64,000 nt of DNA from UKL13-2 sp038321965 (GCA_038321965.1 JBBQFL010000001.1:248001-312000); one strand, 5' to 3'. Shown: positions 9,746-19,281, numbered from the stretch's first letter. Made by a program: numbers and translations. Notes: generated by a model from the sequence alone, not told the origin.

Positions 9746-9878
9746 ACTAACCCCACCCTAGCCCTCCCCTGCGAAGGGGGTGGAGCGAGGGTTTAGCGAC
9801 GTATGCGTCGCGCTCGCGGAACGGCTGGCCGATGTAGCGGCCAGCGCGCCCTGCAAGGGGGCTAGGGCGGGGTTAGCG
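9746..9878. repeat. Intergenic inverted-repeat element, family B
   Basis: The left arm at about 9746-9772 (ACTAACCCCACCCTAGCCC) is complementary, with a few mismatches, to the right arm at about 9852-9878 (GGGCTAGGGCGGGGTTAG). They flank about 80 bases that include internal complementary words (GCGACG/CGTCGC and GGCCGATGTAGCGGCC). It sits in the 308-base gap between the tricorn gene and the convergent YcaQ-type gene. The rest of that gap (9879-10007) shows nothing I can name. Confidence 0.65.
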
Positions 9879-10007
9879 CGTACAGATATCCAGTCTCGAA
9901 AATCCAAACGCGTAGATCGCCATTCCATGCGCATCTCAAGCCAGTTTGGTGCCACGAAGCGCGCCGGTGCTGGAGTTTGAAACCTCTGTAATGAAGTAGC
10001 AGTGCCG

Positions 10008-11117
10008 CTAACGCACTTCCAGAAACTCTCGCAACCGCTCAATCTCGTCTGCCAATTCCCGCTTGAACACCACTGCGTCAGTTCGTGGCGGCTTTCCCGC
10101 CACATAGCCAATCTCCACCTTGAAATCCGTCGTACGCCCCGCCCCGCCTGAGGCTACATTCGCCCACCCGATGACGTTATCCCGCCACAGCAGCGGCAAC
10201 GCGTAATACCCCAGCTTGCGCTTTTCAACCGGTGTGTAAGCCTCGAATCGATACGGCCAGCTCCATAGATGTTCAAAACGAATGCGGTCCCAGACGACGG
10301 GATCAAACGGCGCCAGCAGATACACCTTGTCTGCAACCGCTTCGGGCATGACTTCCGCAGCAGGCCAGATATAGTTCACATGATCCACTTTTTCCACGCG
10401 AAGCTCACCGCGCTTGAGCATCAAGGCCAGGCGCTTTTCGCAATCCACGCCCGGCCGCGCACCACTCATCACGCGCGCAAAGCGCAGCAATGAACTCATG
10501 GGCATCGGTGCATACAGATTGACCATCAGCCGCACCAGCCCATCGGCGCGCGCGGTTCCCGCCAAAACCCGATCCGCCTTGGGCACCATTGCGTAAACAC
10601 GGATGCCGGCATCGCGCCGCAATACGCGCACTTTGCCTTCGCGATGCAGACCTTCGAGCATCAGTGTCGTTGTGGACGAAGTACCACCCCAACCATTGAC
10701 GCGCCGGTCACTGCCTAGCGACTTCTCAATATCCCTCGGATGGGCGTGTTGGTGCTCTTTCAGGTAGCTCAACACACGGCGGCGCAATGGCAAGTGTTCT
10801 GCCATGAAGTCGCGCCAGCGCTGGGAAGTGTTGCGCGGATGCAGCAGTGCCAATTCATCGCGATGGAAGAAGCCGTAGTTGTAAATGCTGTCTTCGAACA
10901 CCGCCAGCGAAGCGTAATTTTTCTCCAGATCGTCGGCGCGATAGTCTGTGACGCGGTGACGCAGGATCAAGTCCTGCGCGCGAGCAGGGGCGCGAATCGG
11001 ATCCGCCTGCAAATAGCCCAGTTTCTTGATCGCCTGCTCAATACTGAGCGGCGCAAACAGCGAGCGAGTTACCGCGTAACGCCGTAATGCAACCAGGGTT
11101 ACGGGTTCTCCCGTCAC
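10008..11117 (-). CDS. YcaQ/AlkX-type winged-helix DNA glycosylase (HTH_42 family)
   Basis: About 369 residues. The GTG at 11117 is preferred because it overlaps the upstream stop as GTGA, a typical coupled junction; a TTG at 11147 would add ten residues. The family (YcaQ/AlkX, AlkZ) has tandem winged-helix domains and unhooks bulky N-alkyl adducts and interstrand crosslinks. The N-terminal region contains LGYLQADPI, whose Q-x-D matches the catalytic motif of E. coli YcaQ rather than the Q-x-Q of AlkZ. The C-terminal part has LLAPFDPVVWDR and PYRFEAYTPVEKRKLGYY, both family hallmarks. It is the last gene of a leftward operon with glutathione transferase and an ene-reductase. Confidence 0.87.
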   Translation of the reverse strand: MTGEPVTLVALRRYAVTRSLFAPLSIEQAIKKLGYLQADPIRAPARAQDLILRHRVTDYRADDLEKNYASLAVFEDSIYNYGFFHRDELALLHPRNTSQRWRDFMAEHLPLRRRVLSYLKEHQHAHPRDIEKSLGSDRRVNGWGGTSSTTTLMLEGLHREGKVRVLRRDAGIRVYAMVPKADRVLAGTARADGLVRLMVNLYAPMPMSSLLRFARVMSGARPGVDCEKRLALMLKRGELRVEKVDHVNYIWPAAEVMPEAVADKVYLLAPFDPVVWDRIRFEHLWSWPYRFEAYTPVEKRKLGYYALPLLWRDNVIGWANVASGGAGRTTDFKVEIGYVAGKPPRTDAVVFKRELADEIERLREFLEVR

Positions 11118-11818
11118 TTGATCGTGTTCTTGTCCTGACCGAACCAAAGCTTTCTCTGTGCTGCCGATATTTCTGTCGGGGGCGCCTCCGGCCTTACTTC
11201 CTTCGCGCGAGCGTAGGCGCGAGTAGTCGCTGGTCGGGCCTTGATCACAGCGTGCCAGCGCGCCAGATGCGGGAAATCATTCATGTCCTGGCCCTGATTG
11301 GCAGGAATCACCCACGGATACGACGCCATGTCGGCAATCGTGTACTGCTTGCCGGTAATAAATGCGCGATCAGCCAGCCGCTTGTTCAGCACAGCATACA
11401 GGCGCGATGTTTCTCTCACGTAGCGGTCAATTGCATACGGGATTTTTTCTGGCGCGTAGTTGCGAAAATGGTGGTTCTGCCCGGCCATCGGGCCCAGCCC
11501 GCCCATCTGCCACATTAACCATTGCAGCGCCTCGACCTGGCCGCGCAGATCCTTGGCGATGAATTTGCCGGTCTTTCCCGCAAGGTAGAGCAAGATCGCG
11601 CCAGACTCGAACACGCTGATCGGTTTCTTGTCGTCGGCTGGTTCGTGGTCAACGATGGCGGGCATGCGGTTGTTGGGCGAAATCTTCAGGAAGTCCGGAT
11701 GGAATTGTTCACCGGTGCCGATGTTCACGCCCTTGACCGTGTAAGGCAGTTTGGCTTCTTCGAGAAATAGCGTGATCTTGTGCCCATTCGGCGTGGGCCA
11801 GTAGTAAAGGTCAATCAT
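11114..11818 (-). CDS. Glutathione S-transferase, Nu class (YfcG/YghU-like)
   Basis: A 234-residue GST. The start at 11818 is fixed by the thioredoxin-fold N-terminus MIDLYYWPTPNGHKITLFLEE and a good Shine-Dalgarno (GGAGAAG) just upstream. The WPTPNGHKI signature is that of Nu-class/Ure2p-like enzymes, which reduce disulfides with glutathione rather than mainly conjugating electrophiles. PNNRMPAIVDHEP is the cis-proline/glutathione-binding stretch, ESGAILLYLA completes the N domain, and the helical C-terminal domain follows (TGKQYTIADMASYPWV). It is 14 bp downstream of the old yellow enzyme gene and overlaps the YcaQ-type gene by 4 bp. Cytosolic; substrate unknown. Confidence 0.9.
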   Translation of the reverse strand: MIDLYYWPTPNGHKITLFLEEAKLPYTVKGVNIGTGEQFHPDFLKISPNNRMPAIVDHEPADDKKPISVFESGAILLYLAGKTGKFIAKDLRGQVEALQWLMWQMGGLGPMAGQNHHFRNYAPEKIPYAIDRYVRETSRLYAVLNKRLADRAFITGKQYTIADMASYPWVIPANQGQDMNDFPHLARWHAVIKARPATTRAYARAKEVRPEAPPTEISAAQRKLWFGQDKNTIK

Positions 11819-11832
11819 TTGCTTCTCCAGTT

Positions 11833-12912
11833 CTATTTGCCAAACGCATTCACACCCGCGCGCTTGTATTGATCGGGCCATTCTAGCGCGCTGCCCAGTT
11901 CCTGCGCAGCGTGTCGCGGCCAGTACGGATCGCGCAACAGGGCCCGCGCGAGAAATACGCAATCGGCATCGCCGTCGGCAATGATCTGCTCGGCTTGCAC
12001 GGCATCGGTGATCAAACCAACTGCACCGGTGGCTACCTCTGCGCCAGCGCGAATCGCGCGCGCGAACGGTACTTGGTAGCCGGGACGAATGGTCATTTTG
12101 GCATCAGCAACGTTACCACCCGAAGACACGTCGACGAGGTCGATGCCCAGCGATTTCGCGCGTTTGCAGAATTCGATCGACTGCGCCACATCCCAGCCGC
12201 CTTCTTTCCAGTCGCTCGCCGAAATGCGCAACATTACCGGCAAATGCGCGGGCCAAACATTGCGGACGGCCTCGCAGACCGCAAGCGGGAAGCGCATGCG
12301 GTTTTCCAGCGAGCCGCCGTATTCGTCGGTGCGCAGATTCGACAGCGGCGAGAGGAATTCGTGGATGAGATAACCATGCGCGCCGTGAATTTCTGGCACC
12401 TCGAAACCTGCCGCCAAAGAGCGTTTTGCAGCGGCAACAAATGCGTCCACCGTGCCGTGGATTTCAGCAATCGTCATTTGGCGGGGTTGCGGGTAGCTCT
12501 CGGAAAAGGCCAAATCGGCAGGCCCAATAACCGGCCAACCGCCTGCTTCATTGGCCACCGCGCCATGGCCACGCCAAGGTGAGTAGGTCGACGCCTTGCG
12601 GCCCGCATGCGCCAACTGAATAGCCGGGACTGCGCCCTGCGCTTTGATGAATGCGGCAATGGGCTTCCACGCAGCCTCCTGAGCATCAGACCAGATGCCG
12701 GCATCCTCTGGCGATATACGGCCTTCCGGAGTGACCGAGGCGGCCTCAGTCATCACCATCGCCGCGCCACCGACGGCGCGCGAACCCAGATGCACCATAT
12801 GCCATTCGTTGGGCATGCCATCGATGCAGCTGTACTGGCACATGGGCGAAACAAAAACGCGATTCTTGAATGTCAGTTGGCGGAGAGTAAGTGGAGAAAA
12901 TAGTTGGGACAT
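11833..12912 (-). CDS. Old yellow enzyme family ene-reductase (YqjM/XenA-like)
   Basis: A 359-residue FMN-dependent NAD(P)H:flavin oxidoreductase that reduces activated C=C bonds. The start at 12912 gives MSQLFSPLTLRQLTFKNRV, the normal N-terminus; an in-frame upstream start adds 15 unlikely residues. SPMCQYS contains the redox-tuning Cys (residue 25) of the thermophilic-like OYE class. LAHAGRKAS and EIHGAHGYLIHEFLSP provide FMN and substrate contacts, followed by SNLRTDEYGGSLENRMRF. It is first in the leftward operon with glutathione transferase and the YcaQ-type glycosylase, which suggests a shared role against electrophiles or alkylating compounds. Confidence 0.9.
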   Translation of the reverse strand: MSQLFSPLTLRQLTFKNRVFVSPMCQYSCIDGMPNEWHMVHLGSRAVGGAAMVMTEAASVTPEGRISPEDAGIWSDAQEAAWKPIAAFIKAQGAVPAIQLAHAGRKASTYSPWRGHGAVANEAGGWPVIGPADLAFSESYPQPRQMTIAEIHGTVDAFVAAAKRSLAAGFEVPEIHGAHGYLIHEFLSPLSNLRTDEYGGSLENRMRFPLAVCEAVRNVWPAHLPVMLRISASDWKEGGWDVAQSIEFCKRAKSLGIDLVDVSSGGNVADAKMTIRPGYQVPFARAIRAGAEVATGAVGLITDAVQAEQIIADGDADCVFLARALLRDPYWPRHAAQELGSALEWPDQYKRAGVNAFGK

Positions 12913-13031
12913 GTCGGTGGCTTCTGGGTCGTTTAAGGGTTGAGGGGACCATGGCACGACATTTAAGCGTTGTTCATACTCGCGAGCACGAACTCAATTA
13001 TCAGCCAGGCACATGACGTTGGTGGATGGTC

Positions 13032-13145
13032 CCATTCCTCTGGCAACAGGGGAAGCAGGGATGGGGTCGACGCGTAAATGATGCGGCGTCTCTCAAAATG
13101 TCAGTCCCCCATCCTGGCCTTCCCCCGCAACTGCGAGGGAAGGAA
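13032..13145. repeat. Intergenic inverted-repeat element, family A copy 2
   Basis: The arms at about 13032-13068 (CTCTGGCAACAGGGGAAGCA, then GGGATGGGG) and about 13103-13145 (CCCCCATCC, then CCTTCCCCCGCAACTGCG) share box order and loop sequence with the element at 4895-4997. It lies in the 376-base divergent gap between the old yellow enzyme gene and the patatin gene. Nothing else is recognised in that gap apart from presumed promoters. Confidence 0.7.
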
Positions 13146-13288
13146 CCAGCCCGCGTCGGCAGCGACTCTTCGCTACCGGCGCTTTTCGCAACAACGAGGG
13201 CCAAATGCTTAATGTAGTGTCATGAGGACAGGACGAGATTCTAGACCGTCAGATACGCGACAATAGCGCATCCCCACGCATAATCGTC

Positions 13289-14422
13289 GTGACACAAAGC
13301 ATGAAATCTTTAATTGTCCGCGCCGGCCCACGCGCCCTCAAGCACCTGCGCGAGCATGGCCTTCGCCCCAACGACATCGATATCGTTCCCGGTGCTGCGG
13401 GCGGCCCGAAAGGACTGGGACTCGCTCGCCTGGACGAATACCTGTTTGCCGATTGGCTGCCGTCTGGCTTCGCCGAGCGCACCAAACCAATCAAGCTGAT
13501 CGGCGCATCCATCGGCGCCTGGCGCTTCGCCGCGGTCTGCCGTAGCGATACGCGGTTAGCACTCGCGGCATTGGCCAAAGCCTATAGCGAGCAAAAATAT
13601 CCGAAAGGAGTCGACGCAAAATTTGTTTCTGCGTACGCGCGCGAGCTCACCGACTCGCTGTTTGACGGCCGTGAGGCGGAGCTGCTCGCCCATCCGCATT
13701 ACCAGCTAAATGTGCTGGTGGTGCGCGGCAAAGGCGTGTTGTCCCACGAGGCGCGAGGTCGCACCCATGCCGGTTTCGCCATGGCGGCATTGGCCAACGC
13801 CGTCGGCAGATCGCATTTGCGGCATTTTCTGGATCGGGTCTGGTTCTATGCTGATCGACCAAACAGCAACCTCGATGCCCCGGAGAGCCGCGCCGCTATT
13901 GGCTTTCAGGCCGATGGTGAAACATCGTTTGATCGTTTTCACACCCATTACGTAAAGCTGACACCGGCTAACTTCGGCGATGCGCTGATCGCCTCCGGCT
14001 CAATTCCACTGGTGCTGCAGGGCGTGCCTCATATCGCCGACGCGCCGCAGGGTACATTTTGGGATGGTGGCATCATCGACTACCACCTGCATTTGCCCTA
14101 CCATCGCGCGTCAGGCCTGACGCTGTATCCGCACTTCACTGACCGCATCATCCCCGGCTGGCTGGACAAAACGATGCCTTGGCGCAAAGCACATGGCCCG
14201 TGGCTAGATAACATGATCCTGCTATCGCCTAGCCGTGCGTATCTGGATTCGCTGCCACACAAGAAGCTCCCTGATCGCAACGATTTCAAGCGCTTCATCG
14301 ACGATTACGATGGTCGCTTGCGCTACTGGCAGCGCGCGATGGATGAGAGTGCGCGGCTTCGCGATGAGTTTGCAGAGATGGTTGCCAGCGGGCGAATCGT
14401 GGAAGAGGCGTTGCCGCTATAG
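13289..14422 (+). CDS. Patatin-like phospholipase
   Basis: A 377-residue patatin-family serine lipid hydrolase. The oxyanion-hole loop is GAAGGPKGLG (about 35-44), the nucleophile elbow is IGASIGAW with Ser74, and the catalytic Asp is in FWDGGIIDYH (about Asp259), completing the Ser-Asp dyad. It probably cleaves acyl chains from phospholipids or neutral lipids. No signal peptide is seen. The frame opens with GTG at 13289, while an ATG twelve bases later (13301) is an equally plausible start. It is a single gene, divergent from the old yellow enzyme operon and followed by the S9 peptidase after about 180 bp. Confidence 0.88.
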   Translation: MTQSMKSLIVRAGPRALKHLREHGLRPNDIDIVPGAAGGPKGLGLARLDEYLFADWLPSGFAERTKPIKLIGASIGAWRFAAVCRSDTRLALAALAKAYSEQKYPKGVDAKFVSAYARELTDSLFDGREAELLAHPHYQLNVLVVRGKGVLSHEARGRTHAGFAMAALANAVGRSHLRHFLDRVWFYADRPNSNLDAPESRAAIGFQADGETSFDRFHTHYVKLTPANFGDALIASGSIPLVLQGVPHIADAPQGTFWDGGIIDYHLHLPYHRASGLTLYPHFTDRIIPGWLDKTMPWRKAHGPWLDNMILLSPSRAYLDSLPHKKLPDRNDFKRFIDDYDGRLRYWQRAMDESARLRDEFAEMVASGRIVEEALPL

Positions 14423-14606
14423 CGGCCACCCCAATTGCGGGCGGCAAGGAGGCAGTTCATCCCGCAAACACTGCGTTCCATCGCCTGAAGGCGGATAATC
14501 CGGCTACTCGCCGCTAAACTACGCGCACTTTCGCCGTACCGCTGTTATGGGCGACCAAATGCGGCCGCATGCGAACGAATCCACAACATCTGACAAGGAA
14601 GACAAG

Positions 14607-16511
14607 ATGAAGCTACTCCCTCAGGGCGCACTCGCTGGCGCCATCGCCATTGGTTTGATCAGCGGCACGGTCGGCTACTCGACCATCGCATTCTCCCAGG
14701 CGGCTAAGCAGATCCCGATGCGGGATTTTTTCAAGAACCCGCAGGAGGCCAGCCATCAGATTTCACCCGACGGCAAATATCTTTCATGGCGCGCACCGTT
14801 TGAACGCCGCATGAATGTGTTCGTCAAGCCCATCGGCGGCGGCGAAACCCAACGTGTGACCGGTGAAACGGCGCGTGATATCGGGGGTTATTTCTGGAAA
14901 GGCGACCGCATCCTGTACGCCAAAGATTTCGGCGGTGACGAAAATTTCCACGTGGTCTCGGTCAATATCAAGGGCGAGGATCTGAAGGATCTGACCGCCG
15001 GCGAGAAAGTGCGCGCCGAGGTGATCGATGGCCTGATCGATGACGACCAGCACGTCATCATTTCCCACAATCGCCGCGATGCCAAGGTATTCGACGTGTT
15101 CCGCATCAATGTCGCCACCGGCGAAGAAAAGCTGATCGCGCAGAACCCCGGCAATATCACCAGCTGGATGACCGATCACGACGGCAAGCTGCGCGTGGCT
15201 GGTACCACCGACGGTATCACCACGACGTTGCTCTACCGAGAGAAAGAGGAGGATATGTTCAAGCCGATCCTCACTACCAATTTCAAGGAGCAGGTGGCAC
15301 CAATTCTTTTCACTTTCGATAACAAGAGGCTAATCGTGAATTCGAATCGTGGGCGCGACAAATCCGCCATTTTCGAGTTCGATCCAGCCACCGCAAAAGA
15401 GGGCAAGCTGATTGCTGAAAATGCAGAAGTCGATATGGGCGGTGTTTCGTACTCGCGCAAACGCAAAGTACTCACAGTCGCCAACTTCACGACGTGGAAA
15501 GAGCAGCGCAAATTCCTCGATAAAGAGGCAGAAGCGCTGTTCAAGACCGTGGAGGGCAAGTTGCCCGGATACGAAGTGGCGTTTACCTCGTACACCAAAG
15601 CCGAAGACAAATATATCGTCGCCACTTACAACGACAAGACCCGCGGCAAGCGCTACCTGTTCGATACCAAGACGTCCAAGCTCGATTTCATCAGCGATAT
15701 TTCACCCTGGCTGGCAGAAGCTGAATTGGCCGAGATGAAGCCGATCAAGTACACCACGCGAGACGGACTCACCGTCAATGGCTACCTGACGCTGCCAAAG
15801 GGCGTTGCCGCTAAAAACCTGAAAGTGGTCGTCAACCCGCACGGCGGTCCATGGGCGCGTGACCAATGGGGCTTCAATCCGGAAGTGCAGTTCCTCGCCA
15901 ATCGCGGCTACGCCGTGTTCCAGATGAACTTCCGTGGCTCCACCGGCTATGGCCGCAAGTTCTGGGAAGCCTCATTTAAACAATGGGGCAAGACCATGCA
16001 GAACGACGTCACCGACGGCGTGCAATGGCTCATCAAGGAAGGTATTGCCGATCCGAAGCGCATCGCCATTTACGGTGGCAGCTACGGCGGATACACCACG
16101 CTGGCCGGTATCACTTTCACGCCGGATTTGTACGCAGCCGCCGTCGATTATGTCGGCGTCTCGAATCTATTCACCTTCATGAATACCATCCCGCCGTACT
16201 GGAAACCGTATCTGGAAATGATCAAGGAAATGGTTGGCGACCCGGTTGCCGACAAGGACCTGCTCACCTCCGCCTCGCCGGTTTTCCACGCCGACAAGAT
16301 CAAGACACCGCTGTTGGTGGCCCAAGGCGCAAAAGACCCCCGTGTCAACAAGGATGAATCAGACCAGATGGTCGCCGCGCTGAAAAAACGTGGTGTCGAT
16401 GTCGAGTACCTGGTGAAAGACAACGAGGGACACGGCTTCCGCAACGAAGAGAATCGCTTTGAGTTTTATGAGGCGATGGAGAAGTTTTTGGGGAAACACA
16501 TCAAGGGTTGA
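14607..16511 (+). CDS. Secreted S9 family prolyl oligopeptidase-type peptidase
   Basis: A 634-residue serine peptidase. The start at 14607 is preceded by AAGGAAG and opens a signal peptide (MKLLPQGALAGAIAIG...AFSQA); the frame also extends upstream to 14547 without a better site. A beta-propeller occupies about 40-370. The alpha/beta-hydrolase domain follows, with VVNPHGGPWARDQWGF, nucleophile Ser492 in YGGSYGGY, Asp577 in GAKDPRVN and His609 in EGHGF. It likely cleaves short peptides in the periplasm or outside the cell. A strong intrinsic terminator follows 23 bases after the stop, so the transcript ends here. Confidence 0.92.
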   Translation: MKLLPQGALAGAIAIGLISGTVGYSTIAFSQAAKQIPMRDFFKNPQEASHQISPDGKYLSWRAPFERRMNVFVKPIGGGETQRVTGETARDIGGYFWKGDRILYAKDFGGDENFHVVSVNIKGEDLKDLTAGEKVRAEVIDGLIDDDQHVIISHNRRDAKVFDVFRINVATGEEKLIAQNPGNITSWMTDHDGKLRVAGTTDGITTTLLYREKEEDMFKPILTTNFKEQVAPILFTFDNKRLIVNSNRGRDKSAIFEFDPATAKEGKLIAENAEVDMGGVSYSRKRKVLTVANFTTWKEQRKFLDKEAEALFKTVEGKLPGYEVAFTSYTKAEDKYIVATYNDKTRGKRYLFDTKTSKLDFISDISPWLAEAELAEMKPIKYTTRDGLTVNGYLTLPKGVAAKNLKVVVNPHGGPWARDQWGFNPEVQFLANRGYAVFQMNFRGSTGYGRKFWEASFKQWGKTMQNDVTDGVQWLIKEGIADPKRIAIYGGSYGGYTTLAGITFTPDLYAAAVDYVGVSNLFTFMNTIPPYWKPYLEMIKEMVGDPVADKDLLTSASPVFHADKIKTPLLVAQGAKDPRVNKDESDQMVAALKKRGVDVEYLVKDNEGHGFRNEENRFEFYEAMEKFLGKHIKG

Positions 16512-16534
16512 GATGCTCGTCGCAGAGCAGAGGC

Positions 16535-16571
16535 AAACAAAAAACCCCGGGACAACCGGGGTTTTTTGTTT
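16535..16571 (+). terminator. Rho-independent terminator after the S9 peptidase
   Basis: The stem AAACAAAAAACCCCGG / CCGGGGTTTTTTGTTT encloses a GACAA loop and ends in a T-rich tract. It is perfectly paired, and the A-rich left arm means it can also work on the minus strand. Confidence 0.93.
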
Positions 16572-16833
16572 CGGTATGTATGTGGTTAAGGTTGCCCCAC
16601 GCGGAAAACTGCGTTGCCGATGGTGTTAGGAGTGCTAAGCGTGCGTTGCTTCGAAATTGCTATGTTTTGTGTGCCTGCGTACAGACCTGCCCTGTCGCGG
16701 TATTTAGAGTGAGCATTAGGCTGACGACGCTCGTTTCACAAGATTACATATCGCCGCGCCGAAATGAAGACCTACACATTCAAATATATGCAACCGTCTT
16801 GAAATAATTGCAGCTGACCCGAACGGGAAAAAT

Positions 16834-19176
16834 ATGACATCAAATCTTCGGCAGTTGTTTGCCTGGGTATCAATGCTCACACTTGTGGTGGGTGTTGCTT
16901 CGGGCTTGAGTGGTTGCGGCGGCGGCGGCGGGGGCAGTAGTAGCAGTCCGCCACAAGCACCACAAGCCCCTCTTATCACCGCACAACCTTCGGACCTGAC
17001 AGTCATTGCGGGGCAGCCTGCAACGTTCTCAGTCGCAGCAAATGGTGACGCGCCAATCACCTACCAATGGCGGCGCGGCGGCGTGAATATTGACGGCGCG
17101 ACGGCGGCGAGCTACACATTGGCGCTGCCACAGCTCGCAGATTCCGGAAGTGTCTGGAGCGTCATGATCAGCAATGCTGCCGGCAACATGACCAGCGCAG
17201 GCGCAACCCTCACCGTGAAACTAGGACCCGGCATTCGACTGGTCGCGGGCATGTCGGGAGGGGGCGGAAATATCGATGGTGCAATCGGGCGTTTTTATGG
17301 GCCGTCCGGCGTGGCAGTCGATGCTACCGGTATTGTATTTGTGGCGGATAGCCGCAACAATACAATCCGGAAAATTTCTCCAGCGGGCGTCGTCTCGACA
17401 CTCGCCGGTACTGCAGGTGTGATTGGTGCTGCCAACGGCACCGGTGCTACGCCAAGCTTTAACAGACTCACAGGGATCGCGCTCGACAAAGCCGGAAATA
17501 TCCTGGTCGCTGATAGTGGCAATAGGTTGATTCGTCAGATTACGCCGCTTGGTGTGGTGACGACACTGGCGGGAACAGTGGGAAGTACGGTCGCAGTCGA
17601 CGGTCCTGTTGCGACGGCGACATTTACGTTCATTACCGGCGTTGCTACGGACAACTCAGGCAATGTATTTGTCACGGATGGAGATCGAGTCCGCAAGATT
17701 AATACAGCGGGACAAGTAAGTACGCTGTGGGTATTCCCCGGTTCATTTGGCGGCCCACTTTTGGCGGGCCTGACAACTGACGCTGCAGGCGTTGTGTATG
17801 TCTTGAGTCCCATCGGCTATGTTTACAAAGTTACGCCGGACGGCGCGGCAATAATTGTGATCGGTCCCGGTGGCATGTGCGCTGGCCCTGTCCATTCCCA
17901 AGCCACCGGAATTTCGCTGGACGCAACGGGCAATTTTTATATCGCGGATACGCCACGTAATTCAATCGTCAGAGTCACGCCAGCTTGTGTCGCAACGTCG
18001 CTGGCAGGTAGCGCGACTGACGTAGAGGGATCGATAGACGGCGTTGGCGGTACCGCCCGATTTTCCAGGCCGGCCAGTCTCACTCTTGATGCTGCTGGCA
18101 ATATTTATGTAGCTGACACAAATAACAACACTATTCGCAAGATAACCACCGACGGCAAAGTTGCGACCTTCGCAGGAGCCACATCCAATTTCGGGCCAAC
18201 CAATGGAACCGGTGCGGTCGCGCGATTTAACAACGCAGGTTTTTTCGGCTCCAACAGGCCTCAGTACGTCGCCAATAGCGGCACATCGGGCACCTCCGGT
18301 GTCGCATATGCTGGCGGCATCGCCCTAGACGCGGCCGGGAACATGTATGTCGCCGATACAGGCAATCACACCATTCGCAAAATCACCGTAGACGGTGTCG
18401 TCACCACCGTGGCGGGTATTGCTGGGGTGTTGGGGTCGCTCGACGGCGTAGCGTCAGCGGCGACATTCACGAACCCAAGTGGCGTCACCCTAGATGCTGC
18501 CGGGAACATTTACGTCGCTGACTCGGGAAACCACAAGATTCGCAAAATTTCGCTGGCCGGGATCGTGTCGACCATCGCTGGATCAGATTGGGAAAACCCA
18601 TTGACCAACGGTGGTTTTTTCCCGGTCCCAATCACCACAGGAAGTCTGCCGGTGGCCATGGCTATCGACGCAGCAGGCAACATCTACGTGGCTGATCCTG
18701 GTGTTCGCGTCATCCGAAAGATCGCGGCGTCGGGTACGCAGACGAAATTTGACTTCAGCACCAGTTCTACAATTCCACGGGCATTGGTTGCCGATGCACA
18801 AGGCAATGTTTACGCGGCCATTTCGTGCGGCATTGTGAAAATTACGCCTGCTGGAACAATCAGCGACTTCGTCGGCATACAAGCTACGTGCGGCACCAGT
18901 GATGGATTGGGCACCGCTGCCCGCTTTCAGGACCCCTCCGGCCTTGCCCTCGACACACTCGGGAATCTGTATGTCGCCGACACGGGTAATCACACGATAC
19001 GTAAAGTGACGCCAACAGGCGCGGTCACCACAATCGCCGGTCGGGCGGGTGTGGGTGGGTTGGTATTCGGAAACCTCCCCGGAACCTTATATCAACCTGT
19101 CGGCATGGCGATTGATGCGAGTGGGTTGCTGTACACCACGTCGGAGAACACGGTGGTGAAAATCCAACTCCAATAG
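16834..19176 (+). CDS. NHL-repeat lipoprotein with N-terminal Ig-like domain
   Basis: A 780-residue exported protein. The N-terminus is a lipoprotein signal: hydrophobic LTLVVGVASGLSGCG with lipobox LSGC, so Cys about 29 would be lipidated, followed by a Gly/Ser-rich tether. An Ig-like domain (about 50-130: ITAQPSDLTVIAGQPATFSV and YQWRRGG) precedes at least eight NHL-type propeller repeats with the recurrent core GIALDAAGNIYVADTGNHTIRKI. NHL propellers usually bind proteins or carbohydrates; no catalytic motif is visible. It is probably anchored in the outer membrane. Flanking terminators (16535 and 19194) show that it is transcribed alone. Confidence 0.88.
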   Translation: MTSNLRQLFAWVSMLTLVVGVASGLSGCGGGGGGSSSSPPQAPQAPLITAQPSDLTVIAGQPATFSVAANGDAPITYQWRRGGVNIDGATAASYTLALPQLADSGSVWSVMISNAAGNMTSAGATLTVKLGPGIRLVAGMSGGGGNIDGAIGRFYGPSGVAVDATGIVFVADSRNNTIRKISPAGVVSTLAGTAGVIGAANGTGATPSFNRLTGIALDKAGNILVADSGNRLIRQITPLGVVTTLAGTVGSTVAVDGPVATATFTFITGVATDNSGNVFVTDGDRVRKINTAGQVSTLWVFPGSFGGPLLAGLTTDAAGVVYVLSPIGYVYKVTPDGAAIIVIGPGGMCAGPVHSQATGISLDATGNFYIADTPRNSIVRVTPACVATSLAGSATDVEGSIDGVGGTARFSRPASLTLDAAGNIYVADTNNNTIRKITTDGKVATFAGATSNFGPTNGTGAVARFNNAGFFGSNRPQYVANSGTSGTSGVAYAGGIALDAAGNMYVADTGNHTIRKITVDGVVTTVAGIAGVLGSLDGVASAATFTNPSGVTLDAAGNIYVADSGNHKIRKISLAGIVSTIAGSDWENPLTNGGFFPVPITTGSLPVAMAIDAAGNIYVADPGVRVIRKIAASGTQTKFDFSTSSTIPRALVADAQGNVYAAISCGIVKITPAGTISDFVGIQATCGTSDGLGTAARFQDPSGLALDTLGNLYVADTGNHTIRKVTPTGAVTTIAGRAGVGGLVFGNLPGTLYQPVGMAIDASGLLYTTSENTVVKIQLQ

Positions 19177-19193
19177 GTACGTTTTAGTTGAAC

Positions 19194-19226
19194 AATAGCC
19201 CTGACTTTGGATTGGGCTATTTTGCC
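19194..19226 (+). terminator. Rho-independent terminator after the NHL lipoprotein gene
   Basis: AATAGCCC and GGGCTATT pair around a 12-base loop and are followed by TTGCC. The stem is eight perfect base pairs; the T tract is short, so strength is moderate. Confidence 0.7.
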
Positions 19227-19281
19227 TAAGGGAATGAGATCTGCCCAGGAGTAGGCAATACTCCACAGAAGGCTCTAGCCC

